A stretch of 64,000 bases of DNA, from contig CAISJV010000001.1 in NCBI GenBank assembly GCA_903885795.1, positions 124,001 to 188,000 of the forward strand, given 5' to 3'. The notes below the pieces were generated by a model. That model was given only the letters and a program-made list of their open reading frames with translations. It was not told the origin of the DNA and searched no databases. This document shows, piece after piece, positions 44,869-53,284 of this stretch (positions are counted from its first letter, which is position 1; every line of letters starts with the position of its first letter). This stretch comes from an uncultured delta proteobacterium (GTDB taxonomy: Bacteria; Desulfobacterota; Syntrophia; Syntrophales; UBA8958). The translations under genes and the position numbers were made by a program.

Positions 44869-45894
44869 ATGCACGTCGCCATGTATTATCGAAACAATGA
44901 TGTAAGGATCGAGGAGATGTCCGTACCCCGGATCGGCCCTGGGGAGATCCTCGTCAAGGTCATGGCCAGCGGGATCTGTGGCAGCGATATCATGGAATGG
45001 TACCGGATCAGGAAGGCACCCCTGGTCCTGGGGCATGAAATCGCCGGGGTTGTCGCCGAGGTCGGAGAAGGGGTAACAAACTGTCGCCTCGGAGACCGGG
45101 TCTTTGTCTCCCACCATATCCCCTGCAACACCTGCCATTACTGCCTGCAAGGATACCACACCGCTTGCGAGACCCTCCACAGCACCAATTACGATCCCGG
45201 CGGCTTCGCCGAATATCTTCGGGTCCCCCGGCTCAATGTCGACCGGGGGGTTTTTCTCCTGCCTGAAGAAGTTTCCTTCGACGCCGGCGCCATGATCGAA
45301 CCTCTGGCCTGCGTCATCCGGGGGCAGCGCCTGGCCCGCCTGCAACCGGGACAAGCGGTGCTGGTGCTGGGCAGCGGTATCTCCGGCATCCTCCATATCA
45401 TGCTGGCCCGGGCCTCCGGGGCGGGAAGGATCATGGCCACGGACATCAATGCCTACCGCCGGGACCAGGCCCTGACTTTTGGCGCCGACACCGTCAGCGA
45501 CGCCCGGGAGGATATTCCGGCCTGGGTGCGGAGCGTTAACGATCAGCGCCCTGCCGACCTCGTCATTGTCTGCACCGGCGCCCCCGCCGCTTTCGATCAG
45601 GCGCTGCAATCGGTGGACCGGGGGGGAACAATCCTCTGTTTCGCCACGACGGAGCCGGGGGTTAACCTGTCCGTGCCGCTCAATGATTTCTGGCGCAACG
45701 AGATCAAACTCATGCCTTCCTACGGCAACAGCCCCCACGATGCCACGGCGGCGATCAATCTGATCCGCTTTCAACGCCTGCCTGTGGAAAACATGATCTC
45801 CCACCGCCTGCCCCTTGCGGAGGCCCAAAAGGGCTTCCAGCTTGTCGCCGCGGGAACGGAAGCAACCAAGGTGATCCTTCTCCCCCATGACTGA
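44869..45894 (+). CDS. Zinc-dependent alcohol/polyol dehydrogenase (MDR family)
   Basis: A 341-residue protein. Catalytic zinc ligands lie in SGICGSDIMEW and GHEIAGVVAEVG, with the structural-zinc Cys cluster in CNTCHYCLQGYHTAC. The NAD-binding Rossmann motif is VLVLGSGISGI (about 160-170), followed by ATDIN, which suggests NAD rather than NADP preference (Asp at the strand end). The size and pattern match sorbitol or threonine-type dehydrogenases. ATG 44869 is used; TTG 44863 is also open. It lies 77 bp after the LsrF-like gene. Its stop codon shares two bases with a 124-bp inverted-repeat element, so the element may have inserted at the very end of the gene. Confidence 0.82.
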   Translation: MHVAMYYRNNDVRIEEMSVPRIGPGEILVKVMASGICGSDIMEWYRIRKAPLVLGHEIAGVVAEVGEGVTNCRLGDRVFVSHHIPCNTCHYCLQGYHTACETLHSTNYDPGGFAEYLRVPRLNVDRGVFLLPEEVSFDAGAMIEPLACVIRGQRLARLQPGQAVLVLGSGISGILHIMLARASGAGRIMATDINAYRRDQALTFGADTVSDAREDIPAWVRSVNDQRPADLVIVCTGAPAAFDQALQSVDRGGTILCFATTEPGVNLSVPLNDFWRNEIKLMPSYGNSPHDATAAINLIRFQRLPVENMISHRLPLAEAQKGFQLVAAGTEATKVILLPHD

Positions 45895-46016
45895 CGGCTT
45901 CGTAAAAAGTCCGGATGCGGCGTTGCGTTGCAGCCTTCGTCACTGCGGCGTACGCAAGTGCGCCTCATGACTCATGCTTTGCGCGCCTTGCCTGCGGATC
46001 TTTTTACGAAGCCGTC
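45893..46016. mobile_element. 124-bp terminal-inverted-repeat element (MITE-like), copy 1
   Basis: Begins GACGGCTTCGTAAAAAGTCC and ends GGATCTTTTTACGAAGCCGTC, near-perfect 20-bp terminal inverted repeats. The interior (GGATGCGGCGTTGCG, CACTGCGGCGTACG) is largely shared with the copy at 53112-53238. It has no coding capacity; it is probably mobilised in trans or is a REP-family element. Confidence 0.8.
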
Positions 46017-46113
46017 GATTGTGGCCAACTTTTAGAATTTTTGCGAATTCGTCATGCATGACCGCAATGAGTAGGTAATAGGCGATAGGCGATGGTGACC
46101 GATTAGGCAGATA

Positions 46114-47361
46114 ATGAATGATTCATTTTCCCACTACTCCAATAAACTTGTCCGCGCCGGCCTTGCCGGGGTAGGGGTGCCCCTCCTGGGGTTTGGGGAG
46201 GAACTGGTCGCCCGTAACCGGCAAGACTCCATGAATAAAGACGACAGTTCAACCGTCGTCATGCCAGGGGACGAAAAGGGCTTGTACACCTGGAACCGGG
46301 AAGACCCCCTGACCGGGCTACTAACAAAGGTGGACGAACGCCTTGACCGCCGGGCCATCCTGTACTGTCAACCGGCGGAACCTTATCATTCAATGCTTCT
46401 CCATTTGATAGAAACCGCGGACAGTGGCGATGTTATTCATCCCCAGGATTTTGAAACCAGGATATTTCTCAAGGACCTTCCCATTCTGAAGGATATTACC
46501 GAGGCCGGGCTTCTTGCCGCCCTGAAAGACCGTCGCTGCGTAGTCATCCCCGGCGGAGGCGTCATCGCCACGGCAAAAAAGGATATGGAAACGGCCTTTG
46601 TCATCTACAGCGCTGCCTGCTTCGCCGTCTTTGTCAAATTTTTTTCCGACACGCTCAGGCAGCGGCAACTGTCTGGTCCGTCCTGGAAAGGGAGGGCAGT
46701 CCTGGAAGCGATTATTGGTCGTCTCGACCCTATTCCCCCGGTGACGGCGGTTCCGACCCTGAGTTCCGGCCCCAGGGAAGACGAGGCAGACATCCGGGCG
46801 GCCATGGTGGCGGCAGGCAAGAGGACCGTCGCTGATCGCCTGGTAGATGCCAACTTCGGCAATATTTCCTACCGCCGGGGGGAAGATCTTTTCATCACCC
46901 GCAAAGGGAGCGCCCTGGACGCCCTTACAGACAAGATCATCCGAATACCCCTGGCGGGACCGGCAGATGCGGTCGCCATTGCCTCGACGGAGTTGCCGGC
47001 GCACCGGCTCATCGCTCTGACTGCGCCTTACCGCGCCGTCCTCCACGGGCACCCGAAATTCTCCGTCATCATGTCCATGGCGTGTGGAGAAGAAGATTGC
47101 CCGGACAAAAGCGAATGCCATCGTTTCTGCCCCCGGGAAAGATGGATACAGGACATCCCTGTCGTCTCCGGTGAGGCCGGGGCAGGCCCCTTCGGCCTCT
47201 GCAATACCGTACCTGCGGCCGTCCGGGACCACGGTGCCGCCATTGTTTACGGTCATGGCGTCTTCACCGCCGGAGCGCAGGACTTCAACGAGGCATTACA
47301 GCGCCTGCGGCAAATTGAAAAAACCTGCCGGGATTTGTTTTTCCGGACGATCGGCTTTTGA
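46114..47361 (+). CDS. Class II aldolase/adducin family protein with degenerate N-terminal half
   Basis: 415 residues. The C-terminal part (about 225-415) is an aldolase class II fold: IRAAMVAAGKRTVADRLVDANFGNISYR, the substrate loop ITRKGSALD, the zinc pair VLHGHPKFS and the third ligand VYGHGVFTAG. A Cys-rich loop (CGEEDCPDKSECHRFC) is unusual for the family. Residues 20-200 look like a second, decayed aldolase II-like domain (YCQPAEPYHSMLLHLI, VVIPGGGVIATAKKDMETAFVIY) without the His pair. The likely activity is sugar-phosphate aldol cleavage or epimerisation. It follows the MITE-like element, so transcription with the dehydrogenase upstream may be affected. Confidence 0.72.
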   Translation: MNDSFSHYSNKLVRAGLAGVGVPLLGFGEELVARNRQDSMNKDDSSTVVMPGDEKGLYTWNREDPLTGLLTKVDERLDRRAILYCQPAEPYHSMLLHLIETADSGDVIHPQDFETRIFLKDLPILKDITEAGLLAALKDRRCVVIPGGGVIATAKKDMETAFVIYSAACFAVFVKFFSDTLRQRQLSGPSWKGRAVLEAIIGRLDPIPPVTAVPTLSSGPREDEADIRAAMVAAGKRTVADRLVDANFGNISYRRGEDLFITRKGSALDALTDKIIRIPLAGPADAVAIASTELPAHRLIALTAPYRAVLHGHPKFSVIMSMACGEEDCPDKSECHRFCPRERWIQDIPVVSGEAGAGPFGLCNTVPAAVRDHGAAIVYGHGVFTAGAQDFNEALQRLRQIEKTCRDLFFRTIGF

Positions 47362-47385
47362 TGAATAATTATTTGGAGGTGCACC

Positions 47386-47955
47386 ATGTTAAAGGATCTG
47401 GTTTTCCAAAACCGTAGTTACCGCCGTTTTGACGAGACAGCGACGATTCCCCAAGAGACCCTGAAAGAACTTGTGGGCCTGGCAAGGCTTACGGCATCGG
47501 CGGCCAACCGTCAGCCATTGAAGTACCTGCTGTCCTGGGAACCGCAAAAGAACGGCCTCATTTTCCCCCATTTAGCCTGGGCTGGCTATCTGAAGGACTG
47601 GCCCGGTCCCGCCGCGGGTGAGCGCCCCACTGCCTATATCGTCATGCTCGTCGATACGGAGATCAGCCCCGCCGCTGCCTATGACCTGGGCATCGCCGGC
47701 CAGACGATTCTCCTCGGGGCGACGGAAAAAGGGTTCGGGGGGTGCATGATCGCCTCGATTAAAAAAGAGGGTCTGAGGGAAAGCCTTGGTATCGCCGAAC
47801 AGTATGATATAGTTATGGTTATTGCCCTGGGGAAACCCATAGAGAAAGTCTTTATTGAAGAGGTCAAGACCGGAGAAGAGATACGGTACTGGCGGGATCC
47901 ACAGGGGGGGCATCACGTCCCCAAGCGCAGCCTGGCAGATATCATCATCGCCTGA
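47386..47955 (+). CDS. Nitroreductase family flavoprotein
   Basis: 189 residues. The N-terminal motif NRSYRRFDETATIPQETLKELVGLARLTASAANRQPLKY is the FMN phosphate-binding start of the family. The middle contains DLGIAGQTILLGATEKGFGGC and the end VIALGKPIEKVFIEEV, both conserved. Members reduce nitro compounds, quinones or flavins with NAD(P)H; the physiological substrate is not indicated. A GGAGG site lies just before ATG 47386. It is only 11 bp before polX and 24 bp after the aldolase-like gene, so the three may form one operon. Confidence 0.8.
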   Translation: MLKDLVFQNRSYRRFDETATIPQETLKELVGLARLTASAANRQPLKYLLSWEPQKNGLIFPHLAWAGYLKDWPGPAAGERPTAYIVMLVDTEISPAAAYDLGIAGQTILLGATEKGFGGCMIASIKKEGLRESLGIAEQYDIVMVIALGKPIEKVFIEEVKTGEEIRYWRDPQGGHHVPKRSLADIIIA

Positions 47956-47966
47956 TCCTTACCGAT

Positions 47967-49703
47967 ATGGAACGGACCAAGCAGGAGATCACCGAGATCC
48001 TGGATGAACTGGCGCTCCTTTTGGAAATGAAGGGTGAAAATCCATTCAAATCGAGAGCATATGCAAATGCCGCCCGCAGTCTCGAAGCCCTGGATGAGGA
48101 TTTGGACCTGGTTGTCCGGGAAGGCAGGCTGGCCACCATCAAAGGCGTAGGCGAAGCCATCAGCAAGAAAATCGAAGAACTGGCCGCGACGGGACAACTC
48201 AGATACTATCACGATCTCAAGGCCACCATTCCCGCCGGCCATTTCGAGATGCTGAAAATTCCGGGCCTGGGACCCAAGAAAATCCATATCCTTTATGAAA
48301 AACTGGGAATTGAAACAATCGGGGAGCTGGAATACGCCTGCCAGGAGAACCGCCTTCTCGACCTGGCGGGATTCGGCAGTAAAACCCAACAGAAGATCCT
48401 TGCCGGCATTGACGCCTTAAAGCACTACCGGGAGCGACGCCTCTACACCGAAGTAATTGCCGAGGCGACGGACCTCCGGAAGTTCCTCGCCGATCAGCGG
48501 GGCGTCGTTGCCGCCGGCATTGCCGGATCGCTCCGCAGGGGCAACGAGGTCGTCAAGGATATTGACCTCCTGGCGGCCACGGAGGATCATCTCCGCATTG
48601 CCGACGCCTTTGCCTCCCTGCCTCAGATGGCATCCGTCATTGCCAAGGGTGACACCAAGGTGAGCGTGACGCTCCATTCCGGGATCAACGCCGATCTCCG
48701 CATCGTATCCCCCTCCCAATACCCCTACGCCCTCCATCACTTCACCGGCAGTCGGGAACACAATACGGCCCTCCGGGGGCGGGCAAAGAAATACGGTTTG
48801 AAAATGAATGAATACGGACTCTTCCGGGAAGAAGAGAACATCTTGTGCCGCAGCGAGGAGGATATTTTCGCCGCCCTGGACCTGACCTATATCCCCCCGG
48901 AGCTTAGGGAAAACATGGGGGAGATCGAGGCGGCCGCAGCGGGACAGCTTCCCCGGCTGGTGGAAACAGGGGATATGCGCGGCGTCCTCCATATCCACAC
49001 CCAGGCCAGTGACGGCGCCGACTCTCTGGAGGCGCTGGTCCGGGAAGCCAAACGGCGGGGATACGCCTACATCGGCGTCAGCGACCACAGCCAGTCCGCC
49101 TATTACGCGGGAGGACTCTCGCCGGACGCCGTCCGGCGTCAGCATGAGGCCATAGACGACATCAACGCCGGGGAAGAAGTCTTTCACATCTTCAAGGGCA
49201 TCGAGGCCGACATCCTCCCCGATGGCCGCCTCGACTACGACGATGAAACGCTGGAACGGTTCGATTTTGTCATCGCCGCCGTCCATTCCCATTTCCAGAT
49301 GGCCGAGGAAGAGATGACCGGGAGGATCATCAAGGCCTTGGCCAATCCCTTCACCACGATCCTCGCCCACCCGACCGGACGGCTCCTGCTGGCCAGAGAA
49401 CCCTATGCCCTGGATATCCACCGGGTGATCGATGCCGCCGCCGCGCACGGAAAGGTCATCGAACTCAACGCCAATCCCCTGCGCCTCGACCTGGACTGGC
49501 GCCACTGCATCTACGCGAAGAAAAAGGGTGTAAAGATCGCCGTCAATCCCGACCTTCATAATCTGGCCGGCTTCGACTATATGGAAGGGGGCGTGACCAT
49601 CGCCCGGAAGGGATGGATGGAAAAGGAAGATTGCCTCAATTGCCTGGAATTAAAAGAAATTAGAGAGTATTTCTCGCGGATGCAGAGTTTTAAAATAAAG
49701 TGA
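47967..49703 (+). CDS. polX: PolX family DNA polymerase/3'-5' exonuclease
   Basis: 578 residues. The N-terminal helix-hairpin-helix region (about 1-90, FKSRAYANAARSLEAL) and fingers/palm of Pol beta type are seen; the catalytic motif GSLRRGNEVVKDIDLL lies at about 187-203, with further acidic residue INADLRIV at about 235. The C-terminal PHP domain (about 340-570) has the metal-binding start LHIHTQASDG, SDHSQ, the EADILPDG segment and ILAHPTG. It performs gap-filling repair synthesis, and its PHP part gives exonuclease or AP-nuclease activity. It is complete and of normal length. Its stop codon abuts the TTGACA of the trp leader. Confidence 0.92.
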   Translation: MERTKQEITEILDELALLLEMKGENPFKSRAYANAARSLEALDEDLDLVVREGRLATIKGVGEAISKKIEELAATGQLRYYHDLKATIPAGHFEMLKIPGLGPKKIHILYEKLGIETIGELEYACQENRLLDLAGFGSKTQQKILAGIDALKHYRERRLYTEVIAEATDLRKFLADQRGVVAAGIAGSLRRGNEVVKDIDLLAATEDHLRIADAFASLPQMASVIAKGDTKVSVTLHSGINADLRIVSPSQYPYALHHFTGSREHNTALRGRAKKYGLKMNEYGLFREEENILCRSEEDIFAALDLTYIPPELRENMGEIEAAAAGQLPRLVETGDMRGVLHIHTQASDGADSLEALVREAKRRGYAYIGVSDHSQSAYYAGGLSPDAVRRQHEAIDDINAGEEVFHIFKGIEADILPDGRLDYDDETLERFDFVIAAVHSHFQMAEEEMTGRIIKALANPFTTILAHPTGRLLLAREPYALDIHRVIDAAAAHGKVIELNANPLRLDLDWRHCIYAKKKGVKIAVNPDLHNLAGFDYMEGGVTIARKGWMEKEDCLNCLELKEIREYFSRMQSFKIK

Positions 49704-49732
49704 TTGACAAGAAACAAAAAAGTTGATAGCCA
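49704..49732 (+). promoter_or_regulatory. Probable trp operon promoter
   Basis: TTGACA (49704-49709) immediately after the polX stop; the -10 is weak (TAGCCA at 17 bp, or GATAGC at 15 bp). The start would fall about 14 bp before the leader peptide ATG. No classic TrpR operator palindrome was recognised. Confidence 0.4.
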
Positions 49733-49751
49733 GACCGACACTGAGGGAAAT

Positions 49752-49832
49752 ATGAAGCAGACAACCTTTTCTATGAACAATAACTGGTGGTGGCAAAGCA
49801 CAGGGGGGGTCTGCGCGCTGCCGGTTGAATGA
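49752..49832 (+). CDS. trpL: trp operon leader peptide with three consecutive Trp codons
   Basis: A 26-codon frame with the core NNNWWWQS: codons 12-14 are TGG TGG TGG at 49785-49793, ending in CALPVE and TGA at 49830-49832. It has a good ribosome site, GAGGGAA, 2 bp before ATG. It lies between a promoter and an intrinsic terminator and just ahead of trpE, so ribosome stalling at the Trp run senses charged tRNA-Trp and sets terminator versus antiterminator folding. This gene is too short for ordinary gene finders. Three adjacent Trp codons are more than the two in E. coli trpL. Confidence 0.9.
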   Translation: MKQTTFSMNNNWWWQSTGGVCALPVE

Positions 49833-49851
49833 CATGACATAAACCGAATTG

Positions 49852-49892
49852 GGCCGTGGAGACCTTCTCAGGACTCCACGGCCTTTTTATTT
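49852..49892 (+). terminator. trp attenuator terminator 1
   Basis: The stem GGCCGTGGAG (49852-49861) pairs perfectly with CTCCACGGCC (49874-49883) around a 12-base loop, followed by TTTTTATTT. It lies 19 bp after the leader peptide stop. A 5-bp match CGGTT (49822-49826) with AACCG (49842-49846) could be part of an alternative fold, but the exact antiterminator was not established. Confidence 0.85.
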
Positions 49893-49915
49893 ACTATATA
49901 ACCATACCGAAAAAG

Positions 49916-49941
49916 GGCCGTGAGCAATCACGGCCTTTTTT
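49916..49941 (+). terminator. trp leader terminator 2, just before trpE
   Basis: GGCCGTGA (49916-49923) and TCACGGCC (49928-49935) form a perfect 8-bp stem with loop GCAA and a T6 tail. It sits 15 bp before the trpE start and immediately before the GGAGG ribosome site. Its arms share GGCCGTG/CACGGCC with terminator 1, so cross-pairing between the two is possible. Confidence 0.85.
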
Positions 49942-49956
49942 ATTGGCAGGAGGAAT

Positions 49957-51459
49957 ATGTACTACCCCGATTTGGAAACATTCAAGAAATTGTCCCGCGA
50001 GGGAAACCTGATCCCCGTTTACCGGGAGATCCTGGCCGACGTGGAGACGCCCGTTACGGCCTTGAGCAAGCTGGCCGCCCAATCCCATGTCTTTCTCCTG
50101 GAGAGCGTGGAAGGGGGAGAAAAATGGGGGCGCTACTCATTCCTCGGCGCCGATCCCCGGGTGGTCTTCCGCGTCCTCGGCGAAGAGGTGGAGATCAGAA
50201 ACAACGGCAAAGTCCAACGTTTTCCCCACGGCGGGGACCCCCTCAGGCATTTGCAGGAGCTCCTGAAAAAATACCGTCCCGTCCCGTCGCCGGGTCTGCC
50301 GCGCTTCTACGGCGGCGCCGTGGGTTACCTGGGCTATGGGATGGTGCGCTATTTCGAGAAGCTGCCCACTCGCGCCCCCGACGATCTCGGGACCGACGAG
50401 GCCGTCTTTCTCCTGACCGATACCATACTGGTCTTCGATAATATCCGCCATACCATCAAGATCGTGGCCTGCGCCTTTATCGATGAGGATGGCGGCGCCT
50501 CCTCGCCGGAGGAAATCTACGGGGAAGCGACCAGGAAGATTAACGCCCTCATGGCGGTGCTGCAAAACACCGCTCCCCTGCCCCCCCTGACCACGTCCGT
50601 CCAGGACGGGACCGGCGTGACGGCGAACATGACAGCGGAATATTTCAAGGATATGGTGCGGAGGACCAAGGAATATATCGTTAACGGGGATATCATTCAG
50701 GCGGTCCTTTCCCAGCGTTTTCAGATAGACAGCAATATCGACCCGCTCCATCTCTACCGGGCCCTCCGTTTCGTGAATCCCTCGCCCTATCTCTTTTTCC
50801 TGAAGGCCGGGGATATGACCCTCATCGGCTCTTCTCCGGAGGTCCTCGTCCGCCTGGAGGAGGGTGTTGCCGAGCTGCGGCCCATCGCCGGCACGCGGCG
50901 GCGGGGCAGGACGGAACAGGAGGACCGGATCATGGCCGACGAGCTGCTCCAGGACCCCAAGGAGAAGGCGGAACACGTGATGCTGGTGGATCTGGGCAGA
51001 AACGACCTGGGGCGGATCGCCCAGACGGGGAGCGTCCAGGTAAACCAGCTCATGGCGGTGGAGCGCTATTCTCACGTCATGCACCTCGTCTCTCACATCC
51101 AGGCCCAATTGGCGGCGGGCAAGGATGCCTTCGACGTCATCCGGGCGGCATTTCCCGCGGGGACCCTCACCGGGGCCCCCAAGGTGCGGGCGATGGAGAT
51201 CATTGAAGAATTGGAACCCCACCAGCGGGGTCCCTACGGCGGGGCCGTCGGCTATTTTAGTTTTACCGGCAATATGGATTTCGGGATCACGATCCGGACC
51301 ATGCTGCTCAAGGACAACCGTATCTTTATCCAGGCCGGAGCGGGGATAGTTGCCGACTCAGATCCGGATGCGGAATATGAGGAAACCAAAAGCAAGGCCG
51401 CCGGGATGCTCAAGGCCATTCGCCTGGCCGCCTCGGGCTTTGAAATTATGGACTTATAA
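49957..51459 (+). CDS. trpE: Anthranilate synthase component I
   Basis: 500 residues. It converts chorismate plus ammonia to anthranilate and pyruvate, the first step of tryptophan synthesis. The Trp feedback site is visible in the N-terminal LLESVEGGEKWGRYSFLG. The chorismate-binding domain contains GDIIQAVLSQRF, IGSSPEVLVRLE, RPIAGTRRRG and VDLGRNDLGR, and the C-terminal PAGTLTGAPKVRAMEII and IQAGAGIVADSDP. ATG 49957 has GGAGG seven bases upstream. It is the first structural gene of trpEGDCFBA and lies under attenuation control by the leader region at 49752-49941. Confidence 0.97.
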   Translation: MYYPDLETFKKLSREGNLIPVYREILADVETPVTALSKLAAQSHVFLLESVEGGEKWGRYSFLGADPRVVFRVLGEEVEIRNNGKVQRFPHGGDPLRHLQELLKKYRPVPSPGLPRFYGGAVGYLGYGMVRYFEKLPTRAPDDLGTDEAVFLLTDTILVFDNIRHTIKIVACAFIDEDGGASSPEEIYGEATRKINALMAVLQNTAPLPPLTTSVQDGTGVTANMTAEYFKDMVRRTKEYIVNGDIIQAVLSQRFQIDSNIDPLHLYRALRFVNPSPYLFFLKAGDMTLIGSSPEVLVRLEEGVAELRPIAGTRRRGRTEQEDRIMADELLQDPKEKAEHVMLVDLGRNDLGRIAQTGSVQVNQLMAVERYSHVMHLVSHIQAQLAAGKDAFDVIRAAFPAGTLTGAPKVRAMEIIEELEPHQRGPYGGAVGYFSFTGNMDFGITIRTMLLKDNRIFIQAGAGIVADSDPDAEYEETKSKAAGMLKAIRLAASGFEIMDL

Positions 51460-51471
51460 GGAGAAATCACA

Positions 51472-52071
51472 ATGATACTGATGATCGACAATTACGATTC
51501 CTTTACCTACAACCTCGTCCAGTACCTCCAGCAGATGGGCCGGGAAGTGGCCGTTTACCGCAACGATGAGATCACGGTGGCGGAGATTGAAAACATGGAG
51601 GTGGAGGCCATTTTTCTCTCCCCCGGCCCCTGTTCCCCCCGGGAAGCGGGCGTCACCGTGGAGATCGTCCGGTATTTTCACCAGACGATTCCCATCATGG
51701 GGGTCTGCCTGGGGCATCAGGCCATCGGCTACGCCTTCGGAGGCGATGTGGTCCGGGCGGATAAGGTTATGCACGGCAAGAGCTCACCTATTAGCAACGA
51801 TGGGCGGACCATCTTTCAGGGGCTTCCCGATCCCTTTACTGCTGGGCGCTACCATTCCCTGATCGTGAAGCGGGACACCCTGCCTGCCTGCCTGGAGGTC
51901 ACTGCCGAGACCGAGGAGGGGGAGATCATGGGCCTCCGCCACCGGGAGTATCCCGTGGAGGGTATACAGTTCCATCCCGAATCAATCCTGACGCCCCAGG
52001 GCAAACGGATTATCAGGAATTTTTTAAATATGGTGGACAAGAGCGAGAGGCGTTATGCCCAAGTCGCCTGA
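51472..52071 (+). CDS. trpG: Anthranilate synthase glutamine amidotransferase component
   Basis: 199 residues. It supplies ammonia from glutamine to TrpE. The start [17 protein letters not shown], the nucleophile Cys in [15 protein letters not shown] (about residue 79) and the His/Glu pair in [11 protein letters not shown] are all present, so the triad is intact. It lies 12 bp after trpE with its own GGAG site. It might also serve p-aminobenzoate synthase, as in several bacteria with a single amphibolic TrpG/PabA. Confidence 0.96.
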   Translation: MILMIDNYDSFTYNLVQYLQQMGREVAVYRNDEITVAEIENMEVEAIFLSPGPCSPREAGVTVEIVRYFHQTIPIMGVCLGHQAIGYAFGGDVVRADKVMHGKSSPISNDGRTIFQGLPDPFTAGRYHSLIVKRDTLPACLEVTAETEEGEIMGLRHREYPVEGIQFHPESILTPQGKRIIRNFLNMVDKSERRYAQVA

Positions 52072-52089
52072 AATAATAAGGAGGATGAT

Positions 52090-53103
52090 ATGATCAAGGG
52101 AGCAATAGCGAAGATAGTCGGCGGCGCCGACCTGCGGGAAGGGGAGATGGTAGCGGCAATGACGGAGATCATGGAAGGTCAGGCTACCCCGGCCCAGATC
52201 GGGGCCTTCATGACGGCCCTGCGCCTGAAGGGGGAAACCAGCGAGGAGGTCACCGGCGCCGCCCGGGTGATGAGGCTGAAGGCGACCCGGATCGACGCCC
52301 GGTCGTCGACCATTGTCGATACCTGCGGCACCGGCGGTGACGGAAGTAACACCTTCAATATTTCCACCACGGCGGCCTTTGTCGTGGCGGCGGCAGATCT
52401 GACGGTGGCCAAGCACGGGAACCGGGCCGTCTCCAGCGGCTGCGGCAGCGCCGACGTCCTGGAGGGTCTCGGGGTCAATATCGACGCCAAGCCGGAAATT
52501 GTCGAAGAGTGCATTCAGCAGCTTGGGATCGGTTTCCTTTTTGCCCCGAAACTCCACGGCGCCATGAAATACGCAATCGGACCGCGCCGGGAAATCGGTA
52601 TCCGCACCATCTTCAACATGCTGGGGCCGCTGACCAATCCCGCCGGGGCCACCTGCCAGCTTATCGGTGTTTATGATACGAAGCTGACGGAGATGTTCGC
52701 TGCCGTTCTGAAGAACCTGGGGACCAGGCGGGCCTTCATCGTTCATGGGGCGGACGGTCTCGACGAAGCTACCGTCACGGGGGAGACACGGATCTCGGAG
52801 CTCAAAGACGGCACTATTCGCACCTATAATCTCGATCCCGTAGATTATTTCGGCGAAATCTATCCGGCCGCCGACCTTATCGGCGGCGACGCCGCCGTCA
52901 ATGCCCAGATTATCAAAGAGGTCTTGACGGGAGCAGACGAAGGTCCCCGCCGGAAGATCGTGGTGCTGAATGCGGCCTTGGCTATCGTGGCGGGGGGGAA
53001 GGCGGATAACGTTCGGGAGGGAATCGCCGTGGCGGAGGCGTGTATCGCCAGCGGTGCGGCCTTGAAGAAGCTCCAGGGGCTAATTAGTCTTTCTAATAGC
53101 TGA
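52090..53103 (+). CDS. trpD: Anthranilate phosphoribosyltransferase
   Basis: 337 residues. It joins anthranilate to PRPP. The glycine-rich PRPP-binding motif [17 protein letters not shown] is at about residues 77-93, with [21 protein letters not shown] and [12 protein letters not shown] following; all are standard for TrpD. ATG 52090 follows AAGGAGG. It is cotranscribed with trpG (18 bp). A MITE-like element starts 8 bp after its stop, separating it from trpC. Confidence 0.96.
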   Translation: MIKGAIAKIVGGADLREGEMVAAMTEIMEGQATPAQIGAFMTALRLKGETSEEVTGAARVMRLKATRIDARSSTIVDTCGTGGDGSNTFNISTTAAFVVAAADLTVAKHGNRAVSSGCGSADVLEGLGVNIDAKPEIVEECIQQLGIGFLFAPKLHGAMKYAIGPRREIGIRTIFNMLGPLTNPAGATCQLIGVYDTKLTEMFAAVLKNLGTRRAFIVHGADGLDEATVTGETRISELKDGTIRTYNLDPVDYFGEIYPAADLIGGDAAVNAQIIKEVLTGADEGPRRKIVVLNAALAIVAGGKADNVREGIAVAEACIASGAALKKLQGLISLSNS

Positions 53104-53111
53104 ACAGGACG

Positions 53112-53238
53112 GACGGCTTCGTAAAAAGTCCGGATGCGGCGTTGCGCTTCATCCCTCGTCACTGCGGCGTACGACAAAAGTACGCCTCATTCCTCAGGAT
53201 TGGCGCGCCTTGCCTGCGGATCTTTTTACGAAGCCGTC
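53112..53238. mobile_element. 127-bp terminal-inverted-repeat element (MITE-like), copy 2
   Basis: Same termini as the 45893-46016 copy (GACGGCTTCGTAAAAAGTCC and the reverse complement at the end) and a similar interior, with a few differences around the central ACAAAAGTACGCCTCATTCC. It is inserted inside the trp operon between trpD and trpC. As RNA it would fold into a long hairpin without a T-run, which could reduce or stabilise the distal transcript. Confidence 0.82.
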
Positions 53239-53284
53239 GATTATTACTAATTTTTCCACTTTTAACTGGTTCATCAAGAAGGAA

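Noticed and set aside
53210-53284. Upstream start for trpC
   Set aside because: It lies inside the MITE-like element; family proteins begin near MKKNTFLEKI at 53285.
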